A stretch of 64,000 nucleotides of DNA from Plasmopara viticola (GCA_001695595.3 MBPM02000131.1:62001-126000), one strand, 5' to 3'; shown: positions 40,401 to 54,359, numbered from the stretch's first letter. Notes: generated by a model from the letters alone, not told the origin. Numbers and translations are program-made.

Positions 40401-43400
40401 AAAAAGGGTATACATGCGTAATTGTGGCCCTATTGCGTCTGCGCACGTCTAAGAGAAAAGAAAGGACGTATCTGCTGACGTACAGCGTCACAGCGCTTTA
40501 ATGAATGGACTATGCGCTTAGTTGTGACCCTACTGCGTCTGTGAACGTCTTATAAGATCGAAAGGACGTAGCTATGGTTGTACAATGTCTTAGCGCTCAA
40601 AGAGAGTGAGTTTACGCTTTGCTGTGTCTCGAATGCATCTGTGAACGTCTTAAGAGATACAAAAAACGTATATGTCGTCGCACATCATCTGAGACTTAAG
40701 ATAAGCGATTACATGCTAATTTGTGGCCCTATTGCGTCTGTGCACGTCTAAGAGGATGGAAAGAACGTATCGGCTGACGTTCAGCGTCTCAGCGCTTAGC
40801 CGAATTGAAAATGCGCTTAGTTGTGACCCTATTGCGTCTGTGAACTTCGAGATAGATTGAGAGGACGTAGATATAGTCGTAAAGCGTCTCAGGCCTGAAT
40901 GAGGTCGAATATACGCTTGTTTGTGTGTCTAATGCATCTGTGAACGTCTTAAGAGATAGAAAAAAAGTATCTGTCGTCGCACATCATTTGAGCACTTTAG
41001 AAAAGTGATTACATGCTGAGTTGCGGCCCTATTGCGTCGGTGTATTTTAAAGAAAAAAGAAAAGACGTACGTGCTGTTGTACAACGTCTTAGCGCTTGAA
41101 TGAATTGAATATGCGCTTAGTTGTGACCCTGTTGCGTCTGTAAACGTCTAGATAGATTGAAAGGACGTAGCTTTGGTCGTACAGCGTCTCGGCCTTAATG
41201 AAGTTGGGTGTACGCTTTGTTGTGTCTCTATTCGATCTGTTCACGTTTTAGAAGATTAAAAGGACGGCTCTGTCGTCGCACATCATCTAAGCGCTTTAAA
41301 GAGTGATTACATGCCTAGTTGTGGCATTATTGCGTTTGCGCACGTCTAAGAGGATAGAAAGGACGTATTTTTTGTCGTACAGAGTCTCAGCACTTAAATG
41401 AAGTGAATATACGCTAAGTTGTGACACTATTACGTCTGTGAACGTCTAGCTACATTGTAAAGACGTATCTATGGTCGTAAAACGTCTTAGCTCGTAAGGA
41501 GAGTGATTTTACGCTCTGTTGTGTCTCTCCTACGTCTGTCCACGTCTTAAAAAGATAGAAAGGATGTATCTGTCGTCGTATATCATCTGAGCGCCTTAGA
41601 AGAGTGATTACACGCTTAGTTGTGGCTCTATTGTGTCTGTGCACGTCTAAGTGGATGAAAAGGACGTATCTGCTGTCGTACAACGTCTCAGCACTTAAAT
41701 CAATTGAATATGCGATTAGTTGAGACCCTATTGCGTCTGTGAAAATTGAACGAACATAGCCATCGTCATAGGGCGTCTCAGCGCTTAAAGAAGAAAAGTG
41801 TACGCTTCGTTGTGTCTCTAATGCATCTGCGCACATCTTAAGAGATAGAAAGGACTTTGTTGTGTCTCTTATGCTTCTGTGCGCGTCTTAAGCGACAGAA
41901 AGGACGTATCTGTCGTCGCACATCAACTGAGCACTTTAGAAGAAAAATTTCATGCTTACTTGTGGCCCTACTGCGTCTGTGCACGTCTAAGAGATAAAAA
42001 AAAGTGTATCTGTCGTCGCACATCAACTGAGCACTTTAGAAGAAAGATTACATGCTTAGTTGTGGCCCTATTGCGTCTGTGCACGTTAAAGAGGATTGAA
42101 AGGGCGTATCCGCTGACATACTGCGTCTCAGCGCTTTAAATGAGTGAGTATACGCTTTGTTGTTTCTCTATTGCATCTGTGCACGTCTTAAGAGAAAGAA
42201 AGGACGTATCTGTCGTCGCACATCATCTGAGCACTTTAAAAAGGGTATACATGCGTAATTGTGGCCCTATTGCGTCTGCGCACGTCTAAGAGAAAAGAAA
42301 GGACGTATCTGCTGACGTACAGCGTCACAGCGCTTTAATGAATGGACTATGCGCTTAGTTGTGACCCTACTGCGTCTGTGAACGTCTTATAAGATCGAAA
42401 GGACGTAGCTATGGTTGTACAATGTCTTAGCGCTCAAAGAGAGTGAGTTTACGCTTTGCTGTGTCTCGAATGCATCTGTGAACGTCTTAAGAGATACAAA
42501 AAACGTATATGTCGTCGCACATCATCTGAGACTTAAGATAAGCGATTACATGCTAATTTGTGGCCCTATTGCGTCTGTGCACGTCTAAGAGGATGGAAAG
42601 AACGTATCGGCTGACGTTCAGCGTCTCAGCGCTTAGCCGAATTGAAAATGCGCTTAGTTGTGACCCTATTGCGTCTGTGAACTTCGAGATAGATTGAGAG
42701 GACGTAGATATAGTCGTAAAGCGTCTCAGGCCTGAATGAGGTCGAATATACGCTTGTTTGTGTGTCTAATGCATCTGTGAGCGTCTTAAGAGATAGAAAA
42801 AAAGTATCTGTCGTCGCACATCATTTGAGCACTTTAGAAAAGTGATTACATGCTGAGTTGCGGCCCTATTGCGTCGGTGTATTTTAAAGAAAAAAGAAAA
42901 GACGTACGTGCTGTTGTACAACGTCTTAGCGCTTGAATGAATTGAATATGCGCTTAGTTGTGACCCTGTTGCGTCTGTAAACGTCTAGATAGATTGAAAG
43001 GACGTAGCTTTGGTCGTACAGCGTCTCGGCCTTAATAGAAGTTGGGTGTACGCTTTGTTGTGTCTCTATTCGATCTGTTCACGTTTTAGAAGATTAAAAG
43101 GACGGCTCTGTCGTCGCACATCATCTAAGCGCTTTAAAGAGTGATTACATGCCTAGTTGTGGCATTATTGCGTTTGCGCACGTCTAAGAGGATAGAAAGG
43201 ACGTATTTTTTGTCGTACAGAGTCTCAGCACTTAAATGAAGTGAATATACGCTAAGTTGTGACACTATTACGTCTGTGAACGTCTAGCTACATTGTAAAG
43301 ACGTATCTATGGTCGTAAAACGTCTTAGCTCGTAAGGAGAGTGATTTTACGCTCTGTTGTGTCTCTCCTACGTCTGTCCACGTCTTAAAAAGATAGAAAG

Positions 43401-46400
43401 GATGTATCTGTCGTCGTATATCATCTGAGCGCCTTAGAAGAGTGATTACACGCTTAGTTGTGGCTCTATTGTGTCTGTGCACGTCTAAGTGGATGAAAAG
43501 GACGTATCTGCTGTCGTACAACGTCTCAGCACTTAAATCAATTGAATATGCGATTAGTTGAGACCCTATTGCGTCTGTGAAAATTGAACGAACATAGCCA
43601 TCGTCATAGGGCGTCTCAGCGCTTAAAGAAGAAAAGTGTACGCTTCGTTGTGTCTCTAATGCATCTGCGCACATCTTAAGAGATAGAAAGGACTTTGTTG
43701 TGTCTCTTATGCTTCTGTGCGCGTCTTAAGCGACAGAAAGGACGTATCTGTCGTCGCACATCAACTGAGCACTTTAGAAGAAAAATTTCATGCTTACTTG
43801 TGGCCCTACTGCGTCTGTGCACGTCTAAGAGATAAAAAAAAGTGTATCTGTCGTCGCACATCAACTGAGCACTTTAGAAGAAAGATTACATGCTTAGTTG
43901 TGGCCCTATTGCGTCTGTGCACGTTAAAGAGGATTGAAAGGGCGTATCCGCTGACATACTGCGTCTCAGCGCTTTAAATGAGTGAGTATACGCTTTGTTG
44001 TTTCTCTATTGCATCTGTGCACGTCTTAAGAGAAAGAAAGGACGTATCTGTCGTCGCACATCATCTGAGCACTTTAAAAAGGGTATACATGCGTAATTGT
44101 GGCCCTATTGCGTCTGCGCACGTCTAAGAGAAAAGAAAGGACGTATCTGCTGACGTACAGCGTCACAGCGCTTTAATGAATGGACTATGCGCTTAGTTGT
44201 GACCCTACTGCGTCTGTGAACGTCTTATAAGATCGAAAGGACGTAGCTATGGTTGTACAATGTCTTAGCGCTCAAAGAGAGTGAGTTTACGCTTTGCTGT
44301 GTCTCGAATGCATCTGTGAACGTCTTAAGAGATACAAAAAACGTATATGTCGTCGCACATCATCTGAGACTTAAGATAAGCGATTACATGCTAATTTGTG
44401 GCCCTATTGCGTCTGTGCACGTCTAAGAGGATGGAAAGGACGTATCGGCTGACGTTCAGCGTCTCAGCGCTTAGCCGAATTGAAAATGCGCTTAGTTGTG
44501 ACCCTATTGCGTCTGTGAACTTCGAGATAGATTGAGAGGACGTAGATATAGTCGTAAAGCGTCTCAGGCCTGAATGAGGTCGAATATACGCTTGTTTGTG
44601 TGTCTAATGCATCTGTGAGCGTCTTAAGAGATAGAAAAAAAGTATCTGTCGTCGCACATCATTTGAGCACTTTAGAAAAGTGATTACATGCTGAGTTGCG
44701 GCCCTATTGCGTCGGTGTATTTTAAAGAAAAAAGAAAAGACGTACGTGCTGTTGTACAACGTCTTAGCGCTTGAATGAATTGAATATGCGCTTAGTTGTG
44801 ACCCTGTTGCGTCTGTAAACGTCTAGATAGATTGAAAGGACGTAGCTTTGGTCGTACAGCGTCTCGGCCTTAATGAAGTTGGGTGTACGCTTTGTTGTGT
44901 CTCTATTCGATCTGTTCACGTTTTAGAAGATTAAAAGGACGGCTCTGTCGTCGCACATCATCTAAGCGCTTTAAAGAGTGATTACATGCCTAGTTGTGGC
45001 ATTATTGCGTTTGCGCACGTCTAAGAGGATAGAAAGGACGTATTTTTTGTCGTACAGAGTCTCAGCACTTAAATGAAGTGAATATACGCTAAGTTGTGAC
45101 ACTATTACGTCTGTGAACGTCTAGCTACATTGTAAAGACGTATCTATGGTCGTAAAACGTCTTAGCTCGTAAGGAGAGTGATTTTACGCTCTGTTGTGTC
45201 TCTCCTACGTCTGTCCACGTCTTAAAAAGATAGAAAGGATGTATCTGTCGTCGTATATCATCTGAGCGCCTTAGAAGAGTGATTACACGCTTAGTTGTGG
45301 CTCTATTGTGTCTGTGCACGTCTAAGTGGATGAAAAGGACGTATCTGCTGTCGTACAACGTCTCAGCACTTAAATCAATTGAATATGCGATTAGTTGAGA
45401 CCCTATTGCGTCTGTGAAAATTGAACGAACATAGCCATCGTCATAGGGCGTCTCAGCGCTTAAAGAAGAAAAGTGTACGCTTCGTTGTGTCTCTAATGCA
45501 TCTGCGCACATCTTAAGAGATAGAAAGGACTTTGTTGTGTCTCTTATGCTTCTGTGCGCGTCTTAAGCGACAGAAAGGACGTATCTGTCGTCGCACATCA
45601 ACTGAGCACTTTAGAAGAAAATTACATGCTTACTTGTGGCCCTACTGCGTCTGTGCACGTCTAAGAGATAAAAAAAAGTGTATCTGTCGTCGCACATCAA
45701 CTGAGCACTTTAGAAGAAAGATTACATGCTTAGTTGTGGCCCTATTGCGTCTGTGCACGTTAAAGAGGATTGAAAGGGCGTATCCGCTGACATACTGCGT
45801 CTCAGCGCTTTAAATGAGTGAGTATACGCTTTGTTGTTTCTCTATTGCATCTGTGCACGTCTTAAGAGAAAGAAAGGACGTATCTGTCGTCGCACATCAT
45901 CTGAGCACTTTAAAAAGGGTATACATGCGTAATTGTGGCCCTATTGCGTCTGCGCACGTCTAAGAGAAAAGAAAGGACGTATCTGCTGACGTACAGCGTC
46001 ACAGCGCTTTAATGAATGGACTATGCGCTTAGTTGTGACCCTACTGCGTCTGTGAACGTCTTATAAGATCGAAAGGACGTAGCTATGGTTGTACAATGTC
46101 TTAGCGCTCAAAGAGAGTGAGTTTACGCTTTGCTGTGTCTCGAATGCATCTGTGAACGTCTTAAGAGATACAAAAAACGTATATGTCGTCGCACATCATC
46201 TGAGACTTAAGATAAGCGATTACATGCTAATTTGTGGCCCTATTGCGTCTGTGCACGTCTAAGAGGATGGAAAGGACGTATCGGCTGACGTTCAGCGTCT
46301 CAGCGCTTAGCCGAATTGAAAATGCGCTTAGTTGTGACCCTATTGCGTCTGTGAACTTCGAGATAGATTGAGAGGACGTAGATATAGTCGTAAAGCGTCT

Positions 46401-49259
46401 CAGGCCTGAATGAGGTCGAATATACGCTTGTTTGTGTGTCTAATGCATCTGTGAACGTCTTAAGAGATAGAAAAAAAGTATCTGTCGTCGCACATCATTT
46501 GAGCACTTTAGAAAAGTGATTACATGCTGAGTTGCGGCCCTATTGCGTCGGTGTATTTTAAAGAAAAAAGAAAAGACGTACGTGCTGTTGTACAACGTCT
46601 TAGCGCTTGAATGAATTGAATATGCGCTTAGTTGTGACCCTGTTGCGTCTGTAAACGTCTAGATAGATTGAAAGGACGTAGCTTTGGTCGTACAGCGTCT
46701 CGGCCTTAATGGAAGTTGGGTGTACGCTTTGTTGTGTCTCTATTCGATCTGTTCACGTTTTAGAAGATTAAAAGGACGGCTCTGTCGTCGCACATCATCT
46801 AAGCGCTTTAAAGAGTGATTACATGCCTAGTTGTGGCATTATTGCGTTTGCGCACGTCTAAGAGGATAGAAAGGACGTATTTTTTTGTCGTACAGAGTCT
46901 CAGCACTTAAATGAAGTGAATATACGCTAAGTTGTGACACTATTACGTCTGTGAACGTCTAGCTACATTGTAAAGACGTATCTATGGTCGTAAAACGTCT
47001 TAGCTCGTAAGGAGAGTGATTTTACGCTCTGTTGTGTCTCTCCTACGTCTGTCCACGTCTTAAAAAGATAGAAAGGATGTATCTGTCGTCGTATATCATC
47101 TGAGCGCCTTAGAAGAGTGATTACACGCTTAGTTGTGGCTCTATTGTGTCTGTGCACGTCTAAGTGGATGAAAAGGACGTATCTGCTGTCGTACAACGTC
47201 TCAGCACTTAAATCAATTGAATATGCGATTAGTTGAGACCCTATTGCGTCTGTGAAAATTGAACGAACATAGCCATCGTCATAGGGCGTCTCAGCGCTTA
47301 AAGAAGAAAAGTGTACGCTTCGTTGTGTCTCTAATGCATCTGCGCACATCTTAAGAGATAGAAAGGACTTTGTTGTGTCTCTTATGCTTCTGTGCGCGTC
47401 TTAAGCGACAGAAAGGACGTATCTGTCGTCGCACATCAACTGAGCACTTTAGAAGAAAATTACATGCTTACTTGTGGCCCTACTGCGTCTGTGCACGTCT
47501 AAGAGATAAAAAAAAGTGTATCTGTCGTCGCACATCAACTGAGCACTTTAGAAGAAAGATTACATGCTTAGTTGTGGCCCTATTGCGTCTGTGCACGTTA
47601 AAGAGGATTGAAAGGGCGTATCCGCTGACATACTGCGTCTCAGCGCTTTAAATGAGTGAGTATACGCTTTGTTGTTTCTCTATTGCATCTGTGCACGTCT
47701 TAAGAGAAAGAAAGGACGTATCTGTCGTCGCACATCATCTGAGCACTTTAAAAAGGGTATACATGCGTAATTGTGGCCCTATTGCGTCTGCGCACGTCTA
47801 AGAGAAAAGAAAGGACGTATCTGCTGACGTACAGCGTCACAGCGCTTTAATGAATGGACTATGCGCTTAGTTGTGACCCTACTGCGTCTGTGAACGTCTT
47901 ATAAGATCGAAAGGACGTAGCTATGGTTGTACAATGTCTTAGCGCTCAAAGAGAGTGAGTTTACGCTTTGCTGTGTCTCGAATGCATCTGTGAACGTCTT
48001 AAGAGATACAAAAAACGTATATGTCGTCGCACATCATCTGAGACTTAAGATAAGCGATTACATGCTAATTTGTGGCCCTATTGCGTCTGTGCACGTCTAA
48101 GAGGATGGAAAGGACGTATCGGCTGACGTTCAGCGTCTCAGCGCTTAGCCGAATTGAAAATGCGCTTAGTTGTGACCCTATTGCGTCTGTGAACTTCGAG
48201 ATAGATTGAGAGGACGTAGATATAGTCGTAAAGCGTCTCAGGCCTGAATGAGGTCGAATATACGCTTGTTTGTGTGTCTAATGCATCTGTGAACGTCTTA
48301 AGAGATAGAAAAAAAGTATCTGTCGTCGCACATCATTTGAGCACTTTAGAAAAGTGATTACATGCTGAGTTGCGGCCCTATTGCGTCGGTGTATTTTAAA
48401 GAAAAAAGAAAAGACGTACGTGCTGTTGTACAACGTCTTAGCGCTTGAATGAATTGAATATGCGCTTAGTTGTGACCCTGTTGCGTCTGTAAACGTCTAG
48501 ATAGATTGAAAGGACGTAGCTTTGGTCGTACAGCGTCTCGGCCTTAATAGAAGTTGGGTGTACGCTTTGTTGTGTCTCTATTCGATCTGTTCACGTTTTA
48601 GAAGATTAAAAGGACGGCTCTGTCGTCGCACATCATCTAAGCGCTTTAAAGAGTGATTACATGCCTAGTTGTGGCATTATTGCGTTTGCGCACGTCTAAG
48701 AGGATAGAAAGGACGTATTTTTTGTCGTACAGAGTCTCAGCACTTAAATGAAGTGAATATACGCTAAGTTGTGACACTATTACGTCTGTGAACGTCTAGC
48801 TACATTGTAAAGACGTATCTATGGTCGTAAAACGTCTTAGCTCGTAAGGAGAGTGATTTTACGCTCTGTTGTGTCTCTCCTACGTCTGTCCACGTCTTAA
48901 AAAGATAGAAAGGATGTATCTGTCGTCGTATATCATCTGAGCGCCTTAGAAGAGTGATTACACGCTTAGTTGTGGCTCTATTGTGTCTGTGCACGTCTAA
49001 GTGGATGAAAAGGACGTATCTGCTGTCGTACAACGTCTCAGCACTTAAATCAATTGAATATGCGATTAGTTGAGACCCTATTGCGTCTGTGAAAATTGAA
49101 CGAACATAGCCATCGTCATAGGGCGTCTCAGCGCTTAAAGAAGAAAAGTGTACGCTTCGTTGTGTCTCTAATGCATCTGCGCACATCTTAAGAGATAGAA
49201 AGGACTTTGTTGTGTCTCTTATGCTTCTGTGCGCGTCTTAAGCGACAGAAAGGACGTAT

Positions 49260-51540
49260 CTGTCGTCGCACATCATCTAAGCCCATTAGAAAAGTAATTA
49301 CATGCTAAGTTGTGGCCCTATTGCGTCTGTGCACGTCTAAGAGAAAAGAAGAGACATATCTGTTGACGTACAGCGTCACAGCGCTTTAACGAATGAACTA
49401 TGCGCTTAGTTGTGACCCTACTGCGTCTGTGAACGCCTAAAGGGATCGAAAGAACGTTGCTATGGTTGTACAATGTCTTAACGCTCAAAGAGGGTGAGTT
49501 TACGCTTTGCTGTGTCACGAATGCATCTGTGAACGTCTTAAGAGATACAAAAAACGTATCGGTCGTCGCACATCATTCGAGCACTCCAGATAAGTGATTA
49601 CATGCTAAGTTGTGGTCCTATTGCGTCTGTGCACGTCTAAGAGGAAAGAAAGGACGTATCGGCTGACGTTCAGCGTCTCAGCGCTCAAATGAACTGAATA
49701 TGCGCTTTGTTGTGACCCAATTGCCTCTGTGAACGTCCAGATTAATTGAAAGGACGTAGCAATGGTCGTAAGACGTCTTGGTGCTCAAAGAGAGTGAGTA
49801 TACGCTTTTTTGTGTCTCTAATGCATCTGTGCACGTCTTAAGAAATAGAAAGGACGTATCTGTCGTCGCACATCATCTGAGCACTTAAAAAAAAGGAATT
49901 CCATGCTAATTTGTGGCCCTATTGCGTATGTGCACGTCTAAGAGAAAAGAAAGGACGTAACTGCTGTCATTCAGCGTCTCAGCGCTTAGCCGAATTGAAT
50001 ATGCGCTTAGTTGTGACCCTATTGCGTCTGTGAACGTCGAGATAGATTGAGAGGACGTAGATATAGTCGTACAGCGTCTCAGGCCTGAATGAGGTCGAAT
50101 ATACGCTTGTTTGTGTGTCTAATGCATCTGTGAACGTCTTAAGAGATAGAAAAAAAGTATCTGTCGTCGCACATCATTTGAGCACTTTAGAAAAGTGATT
50201 ACATGCTGAGTTGCGGCCCTATTGCGTCGGTGAATTTTAAAGAAAAATGAAAAGACGTACGTGCTGTTGTACAACGTCTTAGCGCTTGAATGAATTGAAT
50301 ATGCGCTTAGTTGTGACCCTGTTGCGTCTGTAAACGTCTAGATAGATTGAAAGGACGTAGCTTTGGTCGTACAGCGTCTCGGCCTTTATAGAAGTTGGGT
50401 GTACGCTTTGTTGTGTCTTTATTCGATCTGTTCACGTTTTAGAAGATTAAAAGGACGGCTCTGTCGTCGCACATCATCTAAGCGCTTTAAAGAGTGATTA
50501 CATGCCTAGTTGTGGCATTATTGCGTTTGCGCACGTCTAAGAGGATAGAAAGGACGTATTTTTTGTCGTACAGAGTCTCAGCACTTAAATGAAGTGAATA
50601 TACGCTAAGTTGTGACACTATTACGTCTGTGAACGTCTAGCTACATTGTAAAGACGTATCTATGGTCGTAAAACGTCTTAGCTCGTAAGGAGAGTGATTT
50701 TACGCTCTGTTGTGTCTCTCCTACGTCTGTCCACGTCTTAAAAAGATAGAAAGGATGTATCTGTCGTCGTATATCATCTGAGCGCCTTAGAAGAGTGATT
50801 ACACGCTTAGTTGTGGCTCTATTGTGTCTGTGCACGTCTAAGTGGATGAAAAGGACGTATCTGCTGTCGTACAACGTCTCAGCACTTAAATCAATTGAAT
50901 ATGCGATTAGTTGAGACCCTATTGCGTCTGTGAAGATTGAACGAACATAGCCATCGTCATAGGGCGTCTCAGCGCTTAAAGAAGAAAAGTGTACGCTTCG
51001 TCGTGTCTCTAATGCATCTGCTCACATCTTAAGAGATAGAAAGGACTTTGTTGTGTCTCTTATGCTTCTGTGCGCGTCTTAAGCGACAGAAAGGACGTAT
51101 CTGTCGTCGCACATCATCTAAGCCCATTAGAAAAGTAATTACATGCTAAGTTGTGGCCCTATTGCGTCTGTGCACGTCTAAGAGAAAGAAAGGACATATC
51201 TGTTGACGTACAGCGTCACAGCGCTTTAACGAATGGACTATGCGCTTAGTTGTGACCCTACTGCGTCTGTGAACGCCTAAAGGGATCGAAAGAACGTTGC
51301 TATGGTTGTACAATGTCTTAACGCTCAAAGAGGGTGAGTTTACGCTTTGCTGTGTCACGAATGCATCTGTGAACGTCTTAAGAGATACAAAAAACGTATA
51401 GGTCGTCGCACATCATCCGAGCACTCCAGATAAGTGATTACATGCTAAGTTGTGGCCCTATTGCGTCTGTGCACGTCTAAGAGGAAAGAAAGGACGTATC
51501 GGCTGACGTTCAGCGTCTCAGCGCTCAAATGAATCAAATA
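49260..51540 (+). repeat. Variant internal segments of the 1.84-kb repeat, right flank
   Basis: The units at 48800 and 50641 carry, at about 49260-49560 and 51110-51420, the same CATCATCTAAGCCCATTA variant found at the left flank (31200), not the core hybrid monomers. The 48800 unit additionally has a run of monomers (49560-49990) absent from core units, yet its total length (1841 bp) is nearly unchanged. After 51540 the repeat breaks down with a truncated monomer at TATTGACACTCATCTGAGCA. Old-form units thus flank a homogenised core on both sides. Confidence 0.8.
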
Positions 51541-54359
51541 TACGCTTAGTTGTGACCCTATTGACACTCATCTGAGCACTTTAGATTAAATGCTAAGTTG
51601 TGGCCCTATTGCGTCTGTGCACGTCCAAGAGGAAAGAAAGAACGTATCGGCTGACGTGCAGCGTCTCAGCGCTTAAATGAATTAAATATGCGCTTAGTTG
51701 TGACCTTATTGCCTCTGTGAACGTCTAGATAGATTGAAAAGACGAAGCTATGGTCGTACAACATCTTGGCGATTTAAAAAAGTTCGTTTTCGCTTTCCTG
51801 TGTGTCAATTGCATCTGTGCACGTCTCAAGAGATCGAAAGGACGTATCTGTCGTCGCACATCATCTGAGCACTTTAGAAAAGTGATTACATGCTTACTTG
51901 TGACCCTATTGCGTCGGTGTACGTTTAAGAGGATAGGCAAGACGTACCTGCTGTTGTACAACGTCTTAGCGCTTGAATGAATTGAAATATTTGCTTAGTT
52001 GTGACCCTGTTGCGTCTGTGAACGTCTAGATAGATTGTAAAGACGTATCTATGGTCGTAAAACGTCTTAGCTTGTGAAGAGAGTAATTTTACGCTTTGTT
52101 GTGTCTCTATTACGTCTGTCCACGTCTCAAAAAGATAGAAAGGACGTATCTGTCGTCGCACATCATCTGAGCGCTTTAAAAGAGTGATCACACGCTTAGT
52201 TGTGGCCCTTTTGTATCTGTGCAAGTCTAAGAGGATAGAGTGGGTGTGTCTGTTGTCGCCCAGCGTTTAAACACTCAAATGAATTGAATACGCGCTTAGC
52301 TGTGGCCCGATTGCTGCTGTGAACGTTTAGATAGACAATAATTACGTATCTTTGGTCGTACATTGTCTCAGCGCTCCAAGGGAGTAATTATACGCCTTGT
52401 TTTATACCTATTGCATCTGTGCACGTCTTTAAGGGTAGAAAGGACGTATCTGTCGTCGCACATCATCGCAGCGCTCTAAAAAAGTGATTGTACACTTAGT
52501 CGTGGATCAGTTGCGTCTGTGCACGCCTTGGATAATAGAAACTACGTATCTTTGGCCGTACAGCGTCTCAGCGCTTCAATTCGGTAAATATACGCTTAGT
52601 TGCAGCGTTGTTGCGTCTGTGCACGTCTACAATGATACAAAACCGTATCTGTGGCCGTCCAGCGTCTCAGCGCGGCAATGAAGTCGATTTACGCTTAGTT
52701 GTGGCTTTATTGCGTCTGTGCATATTAGTAAAATCGAAAAGACAGATCTGTGGTGATACAGTGTCTAAGTGCTTGAATGAAGTGAATTAACACTTAGTTG
52801 CGACCTTATTAAGTCTTTGAACGTCTAGATAGATTGGAAAAACGCTTCTATGGTCGGAAAAGGACTCACCGCTAAAAAAGAGAATTTTTTCGCTTTGTTG
52901 TGTCTTTATTGCATCTGTGCACGTCTCAAAATATAAAAGTACGTATCTGTCGTCACACATCCTCTCAGCGCTCGAGAAAAGTGATTATACGCTAAGTCGT
53001 AGATTTGTTGCACTTGCGCACATCTTGATACAAGAGATGTATCTGTGGCCGCACAGCGTCTCAGCGCTTCAATGAAGTTGATATACGCATAGTTGTGGCT
53101 CTATTGCGTCTGTGCACGTCTAGAAAAAAACAAAATACGGAGTTGTGGTCGTACAGCGTCTCAGCACCTAGCAGAGGTGAATATACGCTTAGTTGTGACC
53201 GTATTGCGTCTGTGAACGTCTGCATAATTTAAAATGACGTATGTATGGTCGGGAAACGTCTTAGCCCTTAATAAGAAAGATTATACGCTTTATTGTTTCT
53301 CTATTGCATCTGTACACGTCTTAAAAGATAGAAAGGACGTTTTTGTTGTCGCACATCATCTCAGCGCTCTAGAAGAGTTATTATACGCTAAGTCGTAGAT
53401 CTATTGCGTCTGTGCATGTCTAGAATGATACAAAAGGCGTATCTGTGATTGTACAGTATTCCAGCGCTTGAAAAAAGTTAATGTACGCTTAGTTGTAACT
53501 CAATTGAGTCTGTGAACGTCTAGATAAAAAAGAGGACGTATCTATGGTCGTAAAATGTATCCGCGCAAAAAGAGAGAGATAATATCCTTGGTGTGTCTTT
53601 ATTGCATTTCTGCTCGTCTTAAAAGATAGAAAGGACGTATCTGTCGTCGCACATCATCTCGGTGCTCTAAAAGACTGATTATGAGCTTTGTTGTGGCTCT
53701 ATTGCGTCTGAGCGCTTCTTGAAGAATAGAAAGTACTTATCTATAGCCGTACAGTGTTTCAGCTCTTCAATGAAGTAAATATACGCTCAGTTGTTGCACA
53801 AATGCGTCTGTGCACGTCTAGAACAATACGAAAGACGTATCTGTGGTTGTACAGTGTATCAGCGCCTCAATTAAGTGAATGTACGCTTAGTCGTAACCTA
53901 ATTGCGTCTTTGAATCTCTAGATAGATCGAAAAAACATATCTATGGTCGAAAATGACTCAGCGTTTAAAGAGGGTGAGTATACGCTTTGTTGTGTCTCTA
54001 TTACGTCTGTGCACGTCTTAAAAGACAGAAAGGTCGTATCTGTCGTCGCACATCATCTCAGCGCTCTAGAAGAGTGATGATACGCCAAGTCGTGGCTCTA
54101 TTGTGTCTGTGAACGTCTAAATAGATTGAAAGGTCGAACTTTTGATCTTAATACGTCTCAGCGATTAAAAAGAAAGAATTTACGGCTTGTTGTGTCTCTA
54201 TTGCATCCGTGCACGTCTCAAAAGTTAGAAACGACTTATATGTCGTCGCACATCATCTCAGCGCTCTAGAAGAGTGATTCTACGCTCACCGTAACTCTGT
54301 TGCGTCTGTGTACGTTTGAATAACAGAAAGTACGTATCTGCGGTCGTACCGCTCTCCAG
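51541..54359 (+). repeat. Diverged forward satellite after the 1.84-kb repeat
   Basis: Monomers remain recognisable but become steadily more different from the consensus, with truncated units and lost motifs. The stretch 51850-52230 is a diverged relative of the anchor part of the 1.84-kb repeat (TTGTAAAGACGTATCTATGG at 52036, then CTGTCCACGTCTCAAAAAGA), so the repeat once extended further or was seeded here. At 52430-53150 the C-type unit takes the variant GTATCTGTGGCCGT. No gene is seen. Confidence 0.85.

Larger units (their letters stand above)
29640..51540 (+). repeat. 1.84-kb higher-order repeat, about twelve units
   Basis: A unit of about 1837 bp recurs with anchors (start of CTACATTGTAAAGACGTAT) at 30730, 32269, 34105, 35943, 37779, 39613, 41450, 43288, 45125, 46963, 48800 and 50641. 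Spacing is 1834-1841 bp except the first (1539 bp), which is one trimer short. One unit holds about eighteen monomers plus one truncated B monomer, and includes a C/B hybrid and a C/A hybrid that break the A-B-C order. Units between about 31600 and 49200 differ by only a few bases. The first unit and the last two carry a different version of the internal segment (see separate entries). Repeated open frames (128, 62 and 86 codons) simply reflect this identity. Confidence 0.95.
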
